Shown: positions 1 to 7,812 of the stretch, one piece after another
Numbering within the stretch: position 1 is the stretch's first letter
Layout of the letters: every line of letters starts with the position of its first letter
Assembly (NCBI GenBank): GCA_035759585.1
Contig: DASTUP010000043.1
Coordinates: 1 to 32,255, forward strand
Length of the DNA stretch: 32,255 bases
Direction of reading: 5' to 3'
Source: CAMLLJ01 sp035759585
GTDB taxonomy: Bacteria > Gemmatimonadota > Gemmatimonadetes > Gemmatimonadales > GWC2-71-9
The notes under the pieces: model-generated
What the model saw: the letters and a program-made list of their open reading frames with translations, nothing else
Told to the model about the DNA's origin: nothing
Databases searched by the model: none
Made by a program: the position numbers and the translations under genes

Positions 1-413
1 AGGTCGGTGCCGAACACCCCCGCCAGCGTCACCGTGGTCCCCATGCCCCGCACTTCGGGATGCTCCTGCGCGTAGGTGTACAACTCGCGGTTGGCGAGCT
101 CCACGGCTTCGCGCACCCGGAAGGCGAAGCGCGCCGCGCTCGAGTCGGGATCGCCGGCCCAGGCGGTCGAGAGATGGCGGTAGATGATGTCCACCGCCAT
201 CGAGCTCGCCAGCTCACCCGCTGCGGCGCCGCCCATGCCGTCGGCGACGACGAAGAGTGAGCCGCGCGGCCCGAGCTCGTGATCGCGCACGTCGGGCAGG
301 AGGCTCGCCTTGCCGGTCGACAGGTCGGCGACCAGGAAGGTGTCCTCGTTGTGATCCCGGCTCTGACCGAGATCGGTCTTGCCGAAGACCGAGATCCTGA
401 GGGATCCGCTCAA
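1..413 (-). CDS. PP2C-family serine/threonine phosphatase, partial (3' end outside window)
   Basis: Minus-strand frame entering from the left edge; about 137 N-terminal residues are present. Residues visible include the N-terminal metal-site motif NED in 'GQSRDHNEDTFLV', the second metal motif 'VVADGMGGAAAGELAS', and 'GMGTTVTLAG' near the cut edge. These are the ordered motifs of PP2C (PPM) metal-dependent protein phosphatases, which remove phosphate from Ser/Thr, often opposing bacterial Hanks-type kinases. The most likely start is TTG at 411-413, which overlaps the TGA stop of the upstream gene (410-412) as TTGA, suggesting translational coupling. No ATG or GTG lies at a better place. A Hanks-type kinase is encoded 5 kb away on the other strand; that they act on common targets is inference. 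The C-terminal half, with the last metal-binding Asp residues, is not visible. Confidence 0.9.
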   Translation of the reverse strand, partial: MSGSLRISVFGKTDLGQSRDHNEDTFLVADLSTGKASLLPDVRDHELGPRGSLFVVADGMGGAAAGELASSMAVDIIYRHLSTAWAGDPDSSAARFAFRVREAVELANRELYTYAQEHPEVRGMGTTVTLAGVFGTD

Positions 414-808
414 CGCCGCTCTCCGGACCCGGGGCGGGGAAGCGTCACCGGCGGACGCGGCAGCGGCGCCGGGTCTCCGATGGGAGGGCGCGCCGAATCG
501 GTGGAGTCCCGGGGCGGACGGATGGAGTCCGTGGTCGTGTCGGTGCGGGCGGCAGGTGGCGGGGAGTCCGGGGACGCGGCCTGGTCGTCGGACACGGGCG
601 CGGGTTCGGGCACGGAGTCACCCGGGACTCCCGACGCGCTGTCGTCGGCTACGGGCGTGGGAAGCGGGCCCGCCGGCGCCTCGGGGTCGCCGCCACGTCC
701 GGACGCGAAGACGACGACCACGCCGATTGCGACCGCGATCAGCCCCAGGATCAGGGGCAGCGGCGAGCGCGGTCGTACCGTTTGCGCGGCTCGATCCAAC
801 TGCGTCAC
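410..808 (-). CDS. Single-pass membrane-anchored low-complexity protein
   Basis: Encodes 132 residues from a GTG start at 806-808, preceded by GGAAAGG seven bases upstream. A short basic/polar N-terminus (about residues 1-16) is followed by one hydrophobic helix (about residues 17-36, 'LPLILGLIAVAIGVVVVFA') and then about 95 residues very rich in Pro, Asp, Ser and Thr with no recognisable fold. The topology suggests a cytoplasmic N-terminus and a disordered tail outside the inner membrane. It is the first gene of a two-gene unit with the PP2C phosphatase, sharing bases with its start. I do not recognise a family. The unusual composition is shared with the GC-rich background, but the clean RBS, the upstream promoter and the stop/start overlap argue that it is a real gene. 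Confidence 0.7.
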   Translation of the reverse strand: MTQLDRAAQTVRPRSPLPLILGLIAVAIGVVVVFASGRGGDPEAPAGPLPTPVADDSASGVPGDSVPEPAPVSDDQAASPDSPPPAARTDTTTDSIRPPRDSTDSARPPIGDPAPLPRPPVTLPRPGSGERR

Positions 809-847
809 GCGAGCGCCTTTCCGTGGCAGGGCGATCAGGGATTGGGG

Positions 848-876
848 AATCTAGAAATCGCAGGGACAAGCGTCAA
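848..876 (-). promoter_or_regulatory. Sigma70-type promoter for the minus-strand membrane protein/PP2C unit
   Basis: Read on the minus strand, TTGACG (871-876) and TAGATT (848-853) are separated by exactly 17 bases. The -10 box ends about 40 bases before the GTG start at 808, leaving room for the visible RBS. It is divergent from, and close to, the promoter of the amidase gene. Confidence 0.6.
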
Positions 877-883
877 CGCCGGT

Positions 884-913
884 TTGGCGTAACTTTCGGT
901 GGCTGAGTACCTT
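884..913 (+). promoter_or_regulatory. Promoter of the amidase gene, predicted leaderless
   Basis: TTGGCG (884-889), an 18-base spacer and TACCTT (908-913). The -10 box ends six bases before the ATG at 920, so transcription should begin at or next to the A of the start codon. No Shine-Dalgarno sequence precedes this ATG. The upstream in-frame GTG at 899 would lie inside the promoter, so 920 is the better start. Confidence 0.5.
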
Positions 914-919
914 GGACCA

Positions 920-2812
920 ATGACCCGCCGTTTCCCCCTGCTGCTCGCCGGCTCGTTCGCGCTCGCCTGCTCCCGTCCCGCCGTTACGCCGCCCATGCAG
1001 CCCCTGCCGGCTGACAGCTCTCCCGCCGCGCTCATCGAAGCCGCGGCGGGAGATCTTCCCGAGGTGGATTCGGTCATCGGACCGCTGCAGCTTCGCGTGC
1101 AGTATCCGGCGGCGAACGCCGTGGTCGATGCGGGTGATTCCAGTTTCGTATTCGGCACGACCGGCACCGGGAATGCAGCGCTCACGATCAACGGAGCCCC
1201 GGTTCGAGTTGCGCCGAACGGCGCGTGGCTCGCCTGGGTCGCACTTCCGCGCGACAGTGTCATGCGGCTCGAGCTTCGCGCGCGCACGCCGGCGGACAGC
1301 CAGCGCCTCACGCTCACCCTCCGCCGGCCAAGGCGCTTCCAGCCTCCCGCCGTCGGCGCCTGGATCGACACGGCATCGCTCGCGCCGACGGGATTGGTCG
1401 AGTGGCCGGCCGGTGAGTTCCTCGCGCTCACGGCCCGCGCAACGCCGGGGGCGCAGGTGCGGCTCGTCCAGGACGGCACGGTCCTCGCCACCTTTGCGCC
1501 GGACAGCCGGCTCGACGACGTGGCCTGGGGAATTCGTGCGTTCGATCGCGATACGCAGAACCTCGCCCGCCGCGTGGCCGACGATCGCCATGTCGCGCTC
1601 TTGCGGGGACGCGCACTCGCGGACTCGGGTCTCGTGCTCGAAGCGATCAGCGGCGCGGATACCGCACGTTTTCCCTGGCGCCTGCAGCTCTCGTTGCTCG
1701 ATTCGCTTCCCCGCGTGGTCGAGCTCGCCGACGATCGCGCCCAGGGCGGCGACGGCGTCACGATCGGCCGCGCACACCCGGGCGCCACGTATCACTGGTT
1801 CTGGCCCGCCGGTACCCGCGCACTGGTGACCGGGCGCATCAACGGGGACCTGCGAATCGGCCTCGCGCCGGGCCTCCATGCATGGGTGCCTGCCGCCGAT
1901 GCGCATCCCATCGCCGGCCCGGCGCCGCGCCCCGTCGCAGGGTCACTGACGCTGACTCCGACCGCGGATCTCGCGACGCTCCGGGTGCCGCTCAGCGAGC
2001 GCGCGCCCTTCGAGATCGTGGAACGCGAGCGCGAAATCGAGATCACGATCTTCGGCGCCGTGGGCGACGTGAACTGGATCCGCTACGGCCAGGAGGACCC
2101 GCTCGTTTCACGGATTGCCTGGACCCAGCTGCCGGAAGGCGTTCGGCTCACGCTCTACCTGTCGTCACCGGTCTGGGGATTCCGGAGTCGCTGGGATCGC
2201 GGCGACCTCCTGGTCGAGATCCGGCGCCCGCCTCCCCTGGAGCGCGGACGTCCCTTCGACGGCCTCCTCATCGCGGTGGATCCGGGACATCCCCCGGCAG
2301 GCGCGTCGGGTCCGACCGGCCTCACCGAGGCCGAGGCGAATCTCGGCGTAGCGCTCGAGCTGCAGAAACTCCTCACGGAGGCCGGCGCCGAGGTGCTGAT
2401 GACGCGCACCACCGATTCGCCGGTAGACCTCGGTGCGCGGCCGCGGCTCGCGGAAGCCCGGGGCGCGCACCTCCTGGTATCGATTCACAACAACGCGCTT
2501 CCGGATGGAGTGAACCCGTTTCCCAACAACGGGACGAGCGTGTTCTACAATCATCCGCGAAGCATCCCGCTCGCCGCGGCCGTGCAGCGGGCGCTCGTCG
2601 GACAGCTTGGCCTCAGGGATCTGGGCATCGGCCGCGGCGACCTCGCGCTGGTGAGGCCCACCTGGATGCCGGCGATCCTGACCGAGGGACTGTTCATGAT
2701 GGTGCCGGAACAGGAAGCGGCGCTACGTTCCGGGGAGGGACGCCTCCGGTATGCGCGAGGGGTGTTTGAGGGGATCAGGGAGTTTCTGCGGGAGCGGGCG
2801 GCCGAGCCCTAG
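920..2812 (+). CDS. N-acetylmuramoyl-L-alanine amidase (Amidase_3), lipoprotein
   Basis: Encodes 630 residues. The N-terminus is a lipoprotein signal: basic start, hydrophobic stretch and lipobox ending at Cys17 ('SFALAC'). A long extracytoplasmic region of beta-rich character follows, including an AMIN-like stretch before the catalytic domain. The C-terminal ~185 residues are an Amidase_3 domain: 'IAVDPGHP' (first zinc His, around residue 455), the Glu of 'GLTEAEANL', 'LLVSIHNNA' (second His) and 'ILTEGLFMM' (catalytic Glu near residue 588). Such zinc amidases cut the bond between MurNAc and L-Ala in peptidoglycan, typically during cell separation. An in-frame GTG at 899 would add seven residues, but the promoter and the signal peptide favour the ATG at 920. 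The anchor implies action in the periplasm at a membrane. The N-terminal 400 residues are longer than in most family members and have no clear assignment. Confidence 0.88.
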   Translation: MTRRFPLLLAGSFALACSRPAVTPPMQPLPADSSPAALIEAAAGDLPEVDSVIGPLQLRVQYPAANAVVDAGDSSFVFGTTGTGNAALTINGAPVRVAPNGAWLAWVALPRDSVMRLELRARTPADSQRLTLTLRRPRRFQPPAVGAWIDTASLAPTGLVEWPAGEFLALTARATPGAQVRLVQDGTVLATFAPDSRLDDVAWGIRAFDRDTQNLARRVADDRHVALLRGRALADSGLVLEAISGADTARFPWRLQLSLLDSLPRVVELADDRAQGGDGVTIGRAHPGATYHWFWPAGTRALVTGRINGDLRIGLAPGLHAWVPAADAHPIAGPAPRPVAGSLTLTPTADLATLRVPLSERAPFEIVEREREIEITIFGAVGDVNWIRYGQEDPLVSRIAWTQLPEGVRLTLYLSSPVWGFRSRWDRGDLLVEIRRPPPLERGRPFDGLLIAVDPGHPPAGASGPTGLTEAEANLGVALELQKLLTEAGAEVLMTRTTDSPVDLGARPRLAEARGAHLLVSIHNNALPDGVNPFPNNGTSVFYNHPRSIPLAAAVQRALVGQLGLRDLGIGRGDLALVRPTWMPAILTEGLFMMVPEQEAALRSGEGRLRYARGVFEGIREFLRERAAEP

Positions 2813-2854
2813 GCGTGTCGGGGTGCGCGGCTCGGGCGTCTCCCCGAATCAAAG

Positions 2855-5122
2855 ATGATGGATCCTGCCATGCATTACCGTGCCTGTCGCCGTGCCGCCT
2901 CGCTGTTCGCCTTCGGCGTCTCGCTGCTCGCCGCTCCGTCCGGGATCGCCGCCCAGGCGCCGGAGGATCGGCTCGCGCTCGAGCGCCTGCGCGATTCCCT
3001 GGCCGCCGTCACCGATACCGTCGCGCTCAGCGCGCTCGAGGCCGCCGGCATCGAGCGCGCCAAGGCCGATCGCAACAACACCCTCCTCCACCTGCGCCTC
3101 GGTTTCATCGCGCTCCGGCTCGGGGAGCTCGCGAGCAAGTCGCACTATGACGACGCCGCCTCCGAGTTCCAGTGGTCCATCGATCTCGAACCGGAGTGGC
3201 CATACCCCTGGTTCGGGATGGGGCTCGCCGAATACGGCGTCGGCGACTCGAGGGTCTCGGTCGTGGCCGGCCTCCAGACGATGCTCGGGAAGGACGCGCT
3301 CACCCGCTCGGCGGTCGCCTTTGCCCGGTCGGCGCAGGTGGATCCATCATTCGTCGTGGGATTGGTGGAGCTCGCGGGAACCGCGCTCCGGCAGCGGGTC
3401 AACATCAAGCTCGGTGTGGCGCTCGACGCGCTCCGCCAGGCGGCCGCGACGGCAAGCGGCGGACATCCGGAGATACTGCTCGCGCGCGGGCGGGTCGAGC
3501 GGGAGGTGGGGCATCCCGATTCGGCGATCGCCGCGTTCCGTCGGTATGTCGCAACCGGACCGAACCGCGCGCTGGGCCTGCTGGAGGTGGCGCGGACCGG
3601 CCTGATGAGCGGCCGGCTCGATGCACAGCTCGCCTACTATGAAGGGGCCTCGACGGGAGATGCCGCCGCCCTCGCTGCGTACCGGAGCGACCTCGCGCTG
3701 ATCGCGCCCGACAGCGTGCTCGAGGCCTTCGACCGCTCGAGCAGCACCGCGCGATCGGCGCTGCTCCGCGAGTTCTGGGGCGAGCGGGACAAGACCGAGC
3801 TGCAGGTGCCGGGCTCCCGGCTCGCCGAGCATTACCGGCGATTCTATTACGCACGGCGGAATTTCGCGCTCGCGACGACCAACCGGCACTACGACATCGT
3901 CGAGCGGTTCCGGTCGGGCAGCCCGGATTTCGACGATCGCGGCATCATCTACCTGCGCCATGGCGCACCGGACGCTCGCGCGTCGTATCACTCGCCGAAC
4001 GTTCCCGCCAACGAGTCGTGGCGCTACACGAGGCCGGACGGAGACCTCGTCTTCCATTTCATTTCGCGCGAGGACGTGCAGGACTACAAGCTCGTCGAAA
4101 GCATCTTCGACGTCCTCGGCTTCAGCGGGGCGGTACTGCTGCAGGAAACGGAGCGGACACCGGTGCTGTCCGAGCTCGGCAGCCGCGCGGAGGAGCTCCT
4201 GCTTTCACGGGAGCAGCTCTCGCCGATGTACGCGAGGCTGCAGCGCGTGGGCCGGGTCAGCGCCGCGCGGTACCAGGCCGACGAGCGCCGGCTCGGGCGC
4301 GAGAGCCTTCGCGTCGGTACGACGACGGACAGCTACGGCCTCCGGTTCGCCAAGGAGCTGCCGGCGCGCACGGAGGTGCTGGCGGTCGGCGCCGTGGACG
4401 GACGGCCCATCGTGCACGTGGCGTACGCCATCCCCGGCTCCGCACTCGTTCCCGTGAGGATGAACCGCGGCTTCATGTACGCCGTGCGGCTCCGGTTCAT
4501 GGCGCTCGATGACCAGGGCGAAGTCGTCGCGTCGCTCGATACGACGCGCCGATTCCTCGCGGCGCAGGAAGTTCCGGCCGGCGAGCATCTCGTGGGGCGC
4601 GTGGCGGTGCCGGTGGCGGAGGGGGTGCTCACCTATCGGCTCGCCCTGCAGCAGGGAGAAGACGCCGGTGTCGTGTCGCCACGGGACAGCCTGCGGGCGG
4701 TCAATTCAGCGCCGGTGGGGCCGCGGCTCAGCGATGTGGTCCTCGGATCCCGCTCGGCGAACCTGGTATGGGAGCAGGCGGCGGGAGACACCGTCTTCTT
4801 CAATCCGCTCCGCACCTACCGCACGGGCGAATCGATGCGCGTGTTCTACGAGGTGCTGGGCATTCCGGCGGGGGAGCGCTACGCGACCCAGGTGGCCGTC
4901 AAGCGCGGCGACGGCGAGCGCAGCCTGCTGCAGAAGATCTTCGGCGGTGGCGGCGCGGCGATCACGGTGAGATTCGAGGAGGAAGCGACGCCCTCGCGCG
5001 GCGTTCAGCGCGAGATCTCGCTCGAGAAGCTGAAGCCGGGGATGTACACCCTCGAGGTGATGGTGACCGACGACGAAGGAAGAAGGGACCGCAGGCAGCA
5101 GCGATTCCAGGTCGTCGAATAG
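2855..5122 (+). CDS. Secreted GWxTD domain-containing TPR protein
   Basis: Encodes 755 residues. The N-terminus has a signal peptide ('ASLFAFGVSLLAAPSGIAAQ') with cleavage likely just before Gln in 'AAQ'. TPR-like helical repeats occupy roughly residues 60-260 ('WPYPWFGMGLAEYG', 'HPDSAIAAFRRYVATGP'). Around residues 325-400 lies a GWxTD-type domain: 'YYARRNFALATTNRHYDIVERF', then 'DDRGIIYLRHGAPD' and 'ESWRYTRPDGDLVFHF'. The eponymous GWxTD is degenerate here (SPDFDD). The C-terminal half looks like beta-sandwich domains. The biochemical role of GWxTD proteins is not established. ATGs at 2855, 2858 and 2870 are possible; 2870 gives the most typical signal peptide and follows GGAT by six bases, so the true start may be there. 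It lies 42 bases after the amidase gene and is probably co-transcribed. Confidence 0.85.
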   Translation: MMDPAMHYRACRRAASLFAFGVSLLAAPSGIAAQAPEDRLALERLRDSLAAVTDTVALSALEAAGIERAKADRNNTLLHLRLGFIALRLGELASKSHYDDAASEFQWSIDLEPEWPYPWFGMGLAEYGVGDSRVSVVAGLQTMLGKDALTRSAVAFARSAQVDPSFVVGLVELAGTALRQRVNIKLGVALDALRQAAATASGGHPEILLARGRVEREVGHPDSAIAAFRRYVATGPNRALGLLEVARTGLMSGRLDAQLAYYEGASTGDAAALAAYRSDLALIAPDSVLEAFDRSSSTARSALLREFWGERDKTELQVPGSRLAEHYRRFYYARRNFALATTNRHYDIVERFRSGSPDFDDRGIIYLRHGAPDARASYHSPNVPANESWRYTRPDGDLVFHFISREDVQDYKLVESIFDVLGFSGAVLLQETERTPVLSELGSRAEELLLSREQLSPMYARLQRVGRVSAARYQADERRLGRESLRVGTTTDSYGLRFAKELPARTEVLAVGAVDGRPIVHVAYAIPGSALVPVRMNRGFMYAVRLRFMALDDQGEVVASLDTTRRFLAAQEVPAGEHLVGRVAVPVAEGVLTYRLALQQGEDAGVVSPRDSLRAVNSAPVGPRLSDVVLGSRSANLVWEQAAGDTVFFNPLRTYRTGESMRVFYEVLGIPAGERYATQVAVKRGDGERSLLQKIFGGGGAAITVRFEEEATPSRGVQREISLEKLKPGMYTLEVMVTDDEGRRDRRQQRFQVVE

Positions 5123-5139
5123 CGCTCGAAGAGAGGTGT

Positions 5140-5188
5140 CGGAGCGGCCCGGTGCCGGCCTAGAGAGGCCAGGTCTCGGGCCGCTCCG
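5140..5188. terminator. Hairpin between convergent genes
   Basis: CGGAGCGGCCC (5140-5150) pairs perfectly over 11 bp with GGGCCGCTCCG (5178-5188); GGCC/GGCC can form an inner stem. It lies just after the GWxTD gene and spans the stop codon of the convergent minus-strand gene. No strong T tract follows on either strand, so termination efficiency is uncertain. Confidence 0.5.
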
Positions 5189-5660
5189 TCGTGAGAATCA
5201 CCAGCGGCTGCGCCAGTGCATCGGCCATCACGGCGGCCTCGACCTCGACGACATGCCCGCTCGCCGCGGGATCGGTCACGCCATCCACATGCATCATGAC
5301 GGACGCGAGGGCCAGGTCGGCCCTGGCGCGGAGCTCGAGGTCGGAGCCGATGGTGGCGCCGGCGGTGAGCTGGATCGGCGCCGTCCCGAAGAGTCGCAGC
5401 GTGCGGCCCGTGAGTCCCTCGAGCAGGCGCGGCGTGAGCGCCAGGCTTTCGCCGCTCAGCGTGATCACGCCAAGCGCGTTCCGCGCGCCGCGGCGCCGCG
5501 CGTGGATCACGAACCCGTATTGCAGGTTCTGATGCTGGGCCGCGGCGCGGCGGACGGCGCTGCGCAGCTTCTGCTGGGCAAAGGCGACGGTATGGAACGG
5601 GACCACGTCGACTCCCGGACGATGTGAGGGCTGAGGTGCAGGGAATTGCAGCGCATACAC
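5160..5660 (-). CDS. Hypothetical protein
   Basis: Encodes about 166 residues if translation begins at GTG 5658-5660 ('VYALQFPAPQPSH...'), preceded by GGGA eight bases upstream. The frame stays open upstream to about 6000, but that part runs into the kinase gene and has shadow-like composition, so I do not include it. The protein is mixed alpha/beta in character: 'PFHTVAFAQQKLRSAVRRAAAQ', 'QYGFVIHARRRGARNALGVITLSG', 'VEVEAAVMADALAQPLVILTT'. There is no signal peptide, membrane helix, catalytic motif or family that I can name. It is convergent with the GWxTD gene and divergent from the kinase gene. No clear promoter is seen. The start is uncertain, and whether it is a gene at all is only moderately sure. 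Confidence 0.5.
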   Translation of the reverse strand: MYALQFPAPQPSHRPGVDVVPFHTVAFAQQKLRSAVRRAAAQHQNLQYGFVIHARRRGARNALGVITLSGESLALTPRLLEGLTGRTLRLFGTAPIQLTAGATIGSDLELRARADLALASVMMHVDGVTDPAASGHVVEVEAAVMADALAQPLVILTTERPETWPL

Positions 5661-5775
5661 CGTGCCAATCCCGCTCCACCCGCTTTTCCTGAGCCCCCGC
5701 GGCGCGGCCCGCCCTGCCGTGCATTTCCGTCCCGCAAAGTGCGATGCTTTGGACGTCGGCGCGCACCCGCTCCGC

Positions 5776-5805
5776 TTGACTCGCAGAGTTGCCGCCCGGT
5801 AGCTT
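5776..5805 (+). promoter_or_regulatory. Promoter of the kinase gene, predicted leaderless
   Basis: TTGACT (5776-5781), an 18-base spacer and TAGCTT (5800-5805). Only six bases (5806-5811) separate the -10 box from the ATG at 5812, the same geometry as at the amidase gene. There is no room for a ribosome binding site. Confidence 0.55.
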
Positions 5806-5811
5806 CGTCGC

Positions 5812-7812
5812 ATGCGCTGCTCCCGTTGCGGAAGCGACGTTCCCACATCTTCCCGTTTCTGCTCATCCTGCGGTTTCGATCTCGCCGTCACCACGCCGGT
5901 TCGCGCGCTGGCGACGGGGGAGATCACCGATTTCGACCTGGTCCGCGAGGCCCTCGCCAACGAGTACGAGGTGCTCGAGGAGCTGGGACGGGGTGGCATG
6001 GCGTTCGTCTACCGCGCCCGGGACCGCCAGCTCGAGCGTCAGGTGGCCATCAAGGTCCTGCCGTTCACCTTTGCCTTCGACGCGGAGTTCGTCGAGCGCT
6101 TCCAGCGCGAGGCGCGGACGAGCGCGCAGCTCGAGCATCCCAACATCATTCCGATCTTTCGCGTCGGGCAGACGGGCCGTGTCATCTACTTCGTGATGAA
6201 GTACCTGCGCGGCGGCTCGCTCGCCTCGGCGCTCGCCGACCGCCGCACGCTCTCACCGCCCGAGATCCGCCGCATCCTGATCGAGGCTGGTCGCGCGCTC
6301 GGCTACGCGGCGCGCCAGGGGGTCGTGCACCGCGACATCAAGCCCGACAATATCATGTTCGATGAGTTCGGGCAGAGCGTGCTCACCGACTTCGGGATCG
6401 CGAAAGCGGCGAGCGGGCAGCGGCTGACCGGCACGGGAATGTCGATCGGCACGCCGCATTACATGAGCCCCGAACAGGCCCGAGCACAGGCCACCGACGG
6501 CCGGAGCGACCTCTACAGTCTCGGCGTCGTCGCCTACCAGTGCCTGACCGGGCGGGTGCCGTACGACGGGGAAGACAGCTTCTCGATCGGCTACAAGCAC
6601 ATCACCGAGCCGATCCCGACGCCGATGCTCGCCTCGATCGACGAGCGTCGCCTCTTCGAGGTGATCCGGCGAATGCTGGCCAAGGAGCCGGGGGACCGGT
6701 TCCAGGACTGCGACGAGCTCGTCACTGCGCTGCAGGCGGATCCGGTTGCCGCACCGGGGCCGCTCCGGCTTCGCGGAGCTGCTCAGGCGGCGCTCGCGGA
6801 GACCATCGCCGCACCGGCGATCGATGTTCCTTCCGCGCCGTCGCTGGAGCGCACCACACCGGTGCGCGTCACTCCGGTGCCGGCCACTCCGGCCCGGACC
6901 ACGCCGGTGCGCGCCTACCCGCAGCGGCGCGTGGCGCATCGCTCCGAGGCCATGAAGGCCCAGGACCGGCCACTCTGGCCCTGGGTGCTCGTCCTGCTCG
7001 TCCTTGCGGGCGGGGCCACGGCGTGGTCGCATTTCGGCAATCCGCTCGCCGCCTCTCCGAACGCGCCGGAACCGGCTGCCACCGCGCCGGCAGTGAGCGA
7101 TGATTCCGCCGCCGATGCGGCCGTCCCCGCGCCTGCGCCGCTCGCATCGAGCGAGAGCGCACCTGCGCAGCCGACTCCCCGGCCCGTCCCGCCACCGGGC
7201 GCGGCCGAGCCTGCCGTGAGTCGTGGCACCGGTGGCCTCCGGGTGCGTGGAATTCCCCGCGGCTCGATCGTGCAGATCGACCAGCAGGCACCGAGCTCTG
7301 CCATCTCGCTGCTTCCGGCCGGCCGGCACGAGATCGCCATCTCCGCTCCGCTCCATCATTTCTTCCTCGACACCGTCGAGGTCGTCGCCGACGATACGCT
7401 CGACTTCGAGCCGGCGCTCGTGCCGACGAGCACGAGAGCGCCGCGACGGGCGCCCGCCGGATCGAGGATCGCAGGACCCGCGGCACGCCGGGCCGCCGAC
7501 TCCGGTCCCTGCGAGCCCGGTGCGGCGTACGACGCATCGCAATGCTTCGACGCGCGGCCGAGGCCGGCGGTGGCACCGTTCATTCCGGTGCCTGCGGGTG
7601 CCGCCGTGCCCGAGCAGGGCACGCTCGTATGGGTGCAGGTCTCGGCGGAGGGTCGGACCGAGACGGTCCGTGCGCGCCGGAGCTCGGGAAGCCGGGAGTT
7701 CGACCAGGCGGCCGTCACCTTCGTGCAGCAGCTGAGCTGGTCTCCGGCCACACGCGTCGGCGCGCCGGTATCGGCGTGGGTTCCGCTCGAGGTGAGGCCC
7801 GCGCCGCAGTGA
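5812..7812 (+). CDS. Transmembrane Ser/Thr protein kinase with zinc ribbon, PEGA and TonB-C domains
   Basis: Encodes 666 residues. Domains in order: a zinc ribbon (Cys3, Cys6, Cys17, Cys20); a Hanks-type kinase domain (about residues 52-308) with Gly-rich loop 'GRGGMAFVY' (59-67), Lys81, 'HRDIKPDN' (173-180, catalytic Asp175), 'DFG' (193-195) and 'SPE' (219-221); a Thr/Pro-rich linker with near-repeats of TTPVR (348-370); one membrane helix (about 387-405); a Pro/Ala-rich spacer; a PEGA-like beta domain (about 472-534); and a TonB-type C-terminal domain (about 600-664) with 'SSGSREFDQAAVTFVQQLSWSPATR'. All kinase catalytic residues are present, so it should be active. The kinase is cytoplasmic and the tail periplasmic. 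The final GTGA overlaps the next gene. The TonB-C fusion is unusual; its role (sensing, protein contact or envelope anchoring) is unknown. Confidence 0.93.
   Translation: MRCSRCGSDVPTSSRFCSSCGFDLAVTTPVRALATGEITDFDLVREALANEYEVLEELGRGGMAFVYRARDRQLERQVAIKVLPFTFAFDAEFVERFQREARTSAQLEHPNIIPIFRVGQTGRVIYFVMKYLRGGSLASALADRRTLSPPEIRRILIEAGRALGYAARQGVVHRDIKPDNIMFDEFGQSVLTDFGIAKAASGQRLTGTGMSIGTPHYMSPEQARAQATDGRSDLYSLGVVAYQCLTGRVPYDGEDSFSIGYKHITEPIPTPMLASIDERRLFEVIRRMLAKEPGDRFQDCDELVTALQADPVAAPGPLRLRGAAQAALAETIAAPAIDVPSAPSLERTTPVRVTPVPATPARTTPVRAYPQRRVAHRSEAMKAQDRPLWPWVLVLLVLAGGATAWSHFGNPLAASPNAPEPAATAPAVSDDSAADAAVPAPAPLASSESAPAQPTPRPVPPPGAAEPAVSRGTGGLRVRGIPRGSIVQIDQQAPSSAISLLPAGRHEIAISAPLHHFFLDTVEVVADDTLDFEPALVPTSTRAPRRAPAGSRIAGPAARRAADSGPCEPGAAYDASQCFDARPRPAVAPFIPVPAGAAVPEQGTLVWVQVSAEGRTETVRARRSSGSREFDQAAVTFVQQLSWSPATRVGAPVSAWVPLEVRPAPQ

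Noticed and set aside
5661..5999. Longer version of the 5160-5660 minus-strand gene
   Set aside because: It would overlap the kinase promoter and N-terminus, and the added sequence is basic, Ser/Arg-rich and not protein-like.
6840..6930. Tandem repeat in the kinase linker as a possible CRISPR or VNTR
   Set aside because: Only imperfect ACTCCGG/ACGCCGG-type units encoding a Thr/Pro-rich linker; irregular spacing and fully within an open frame.
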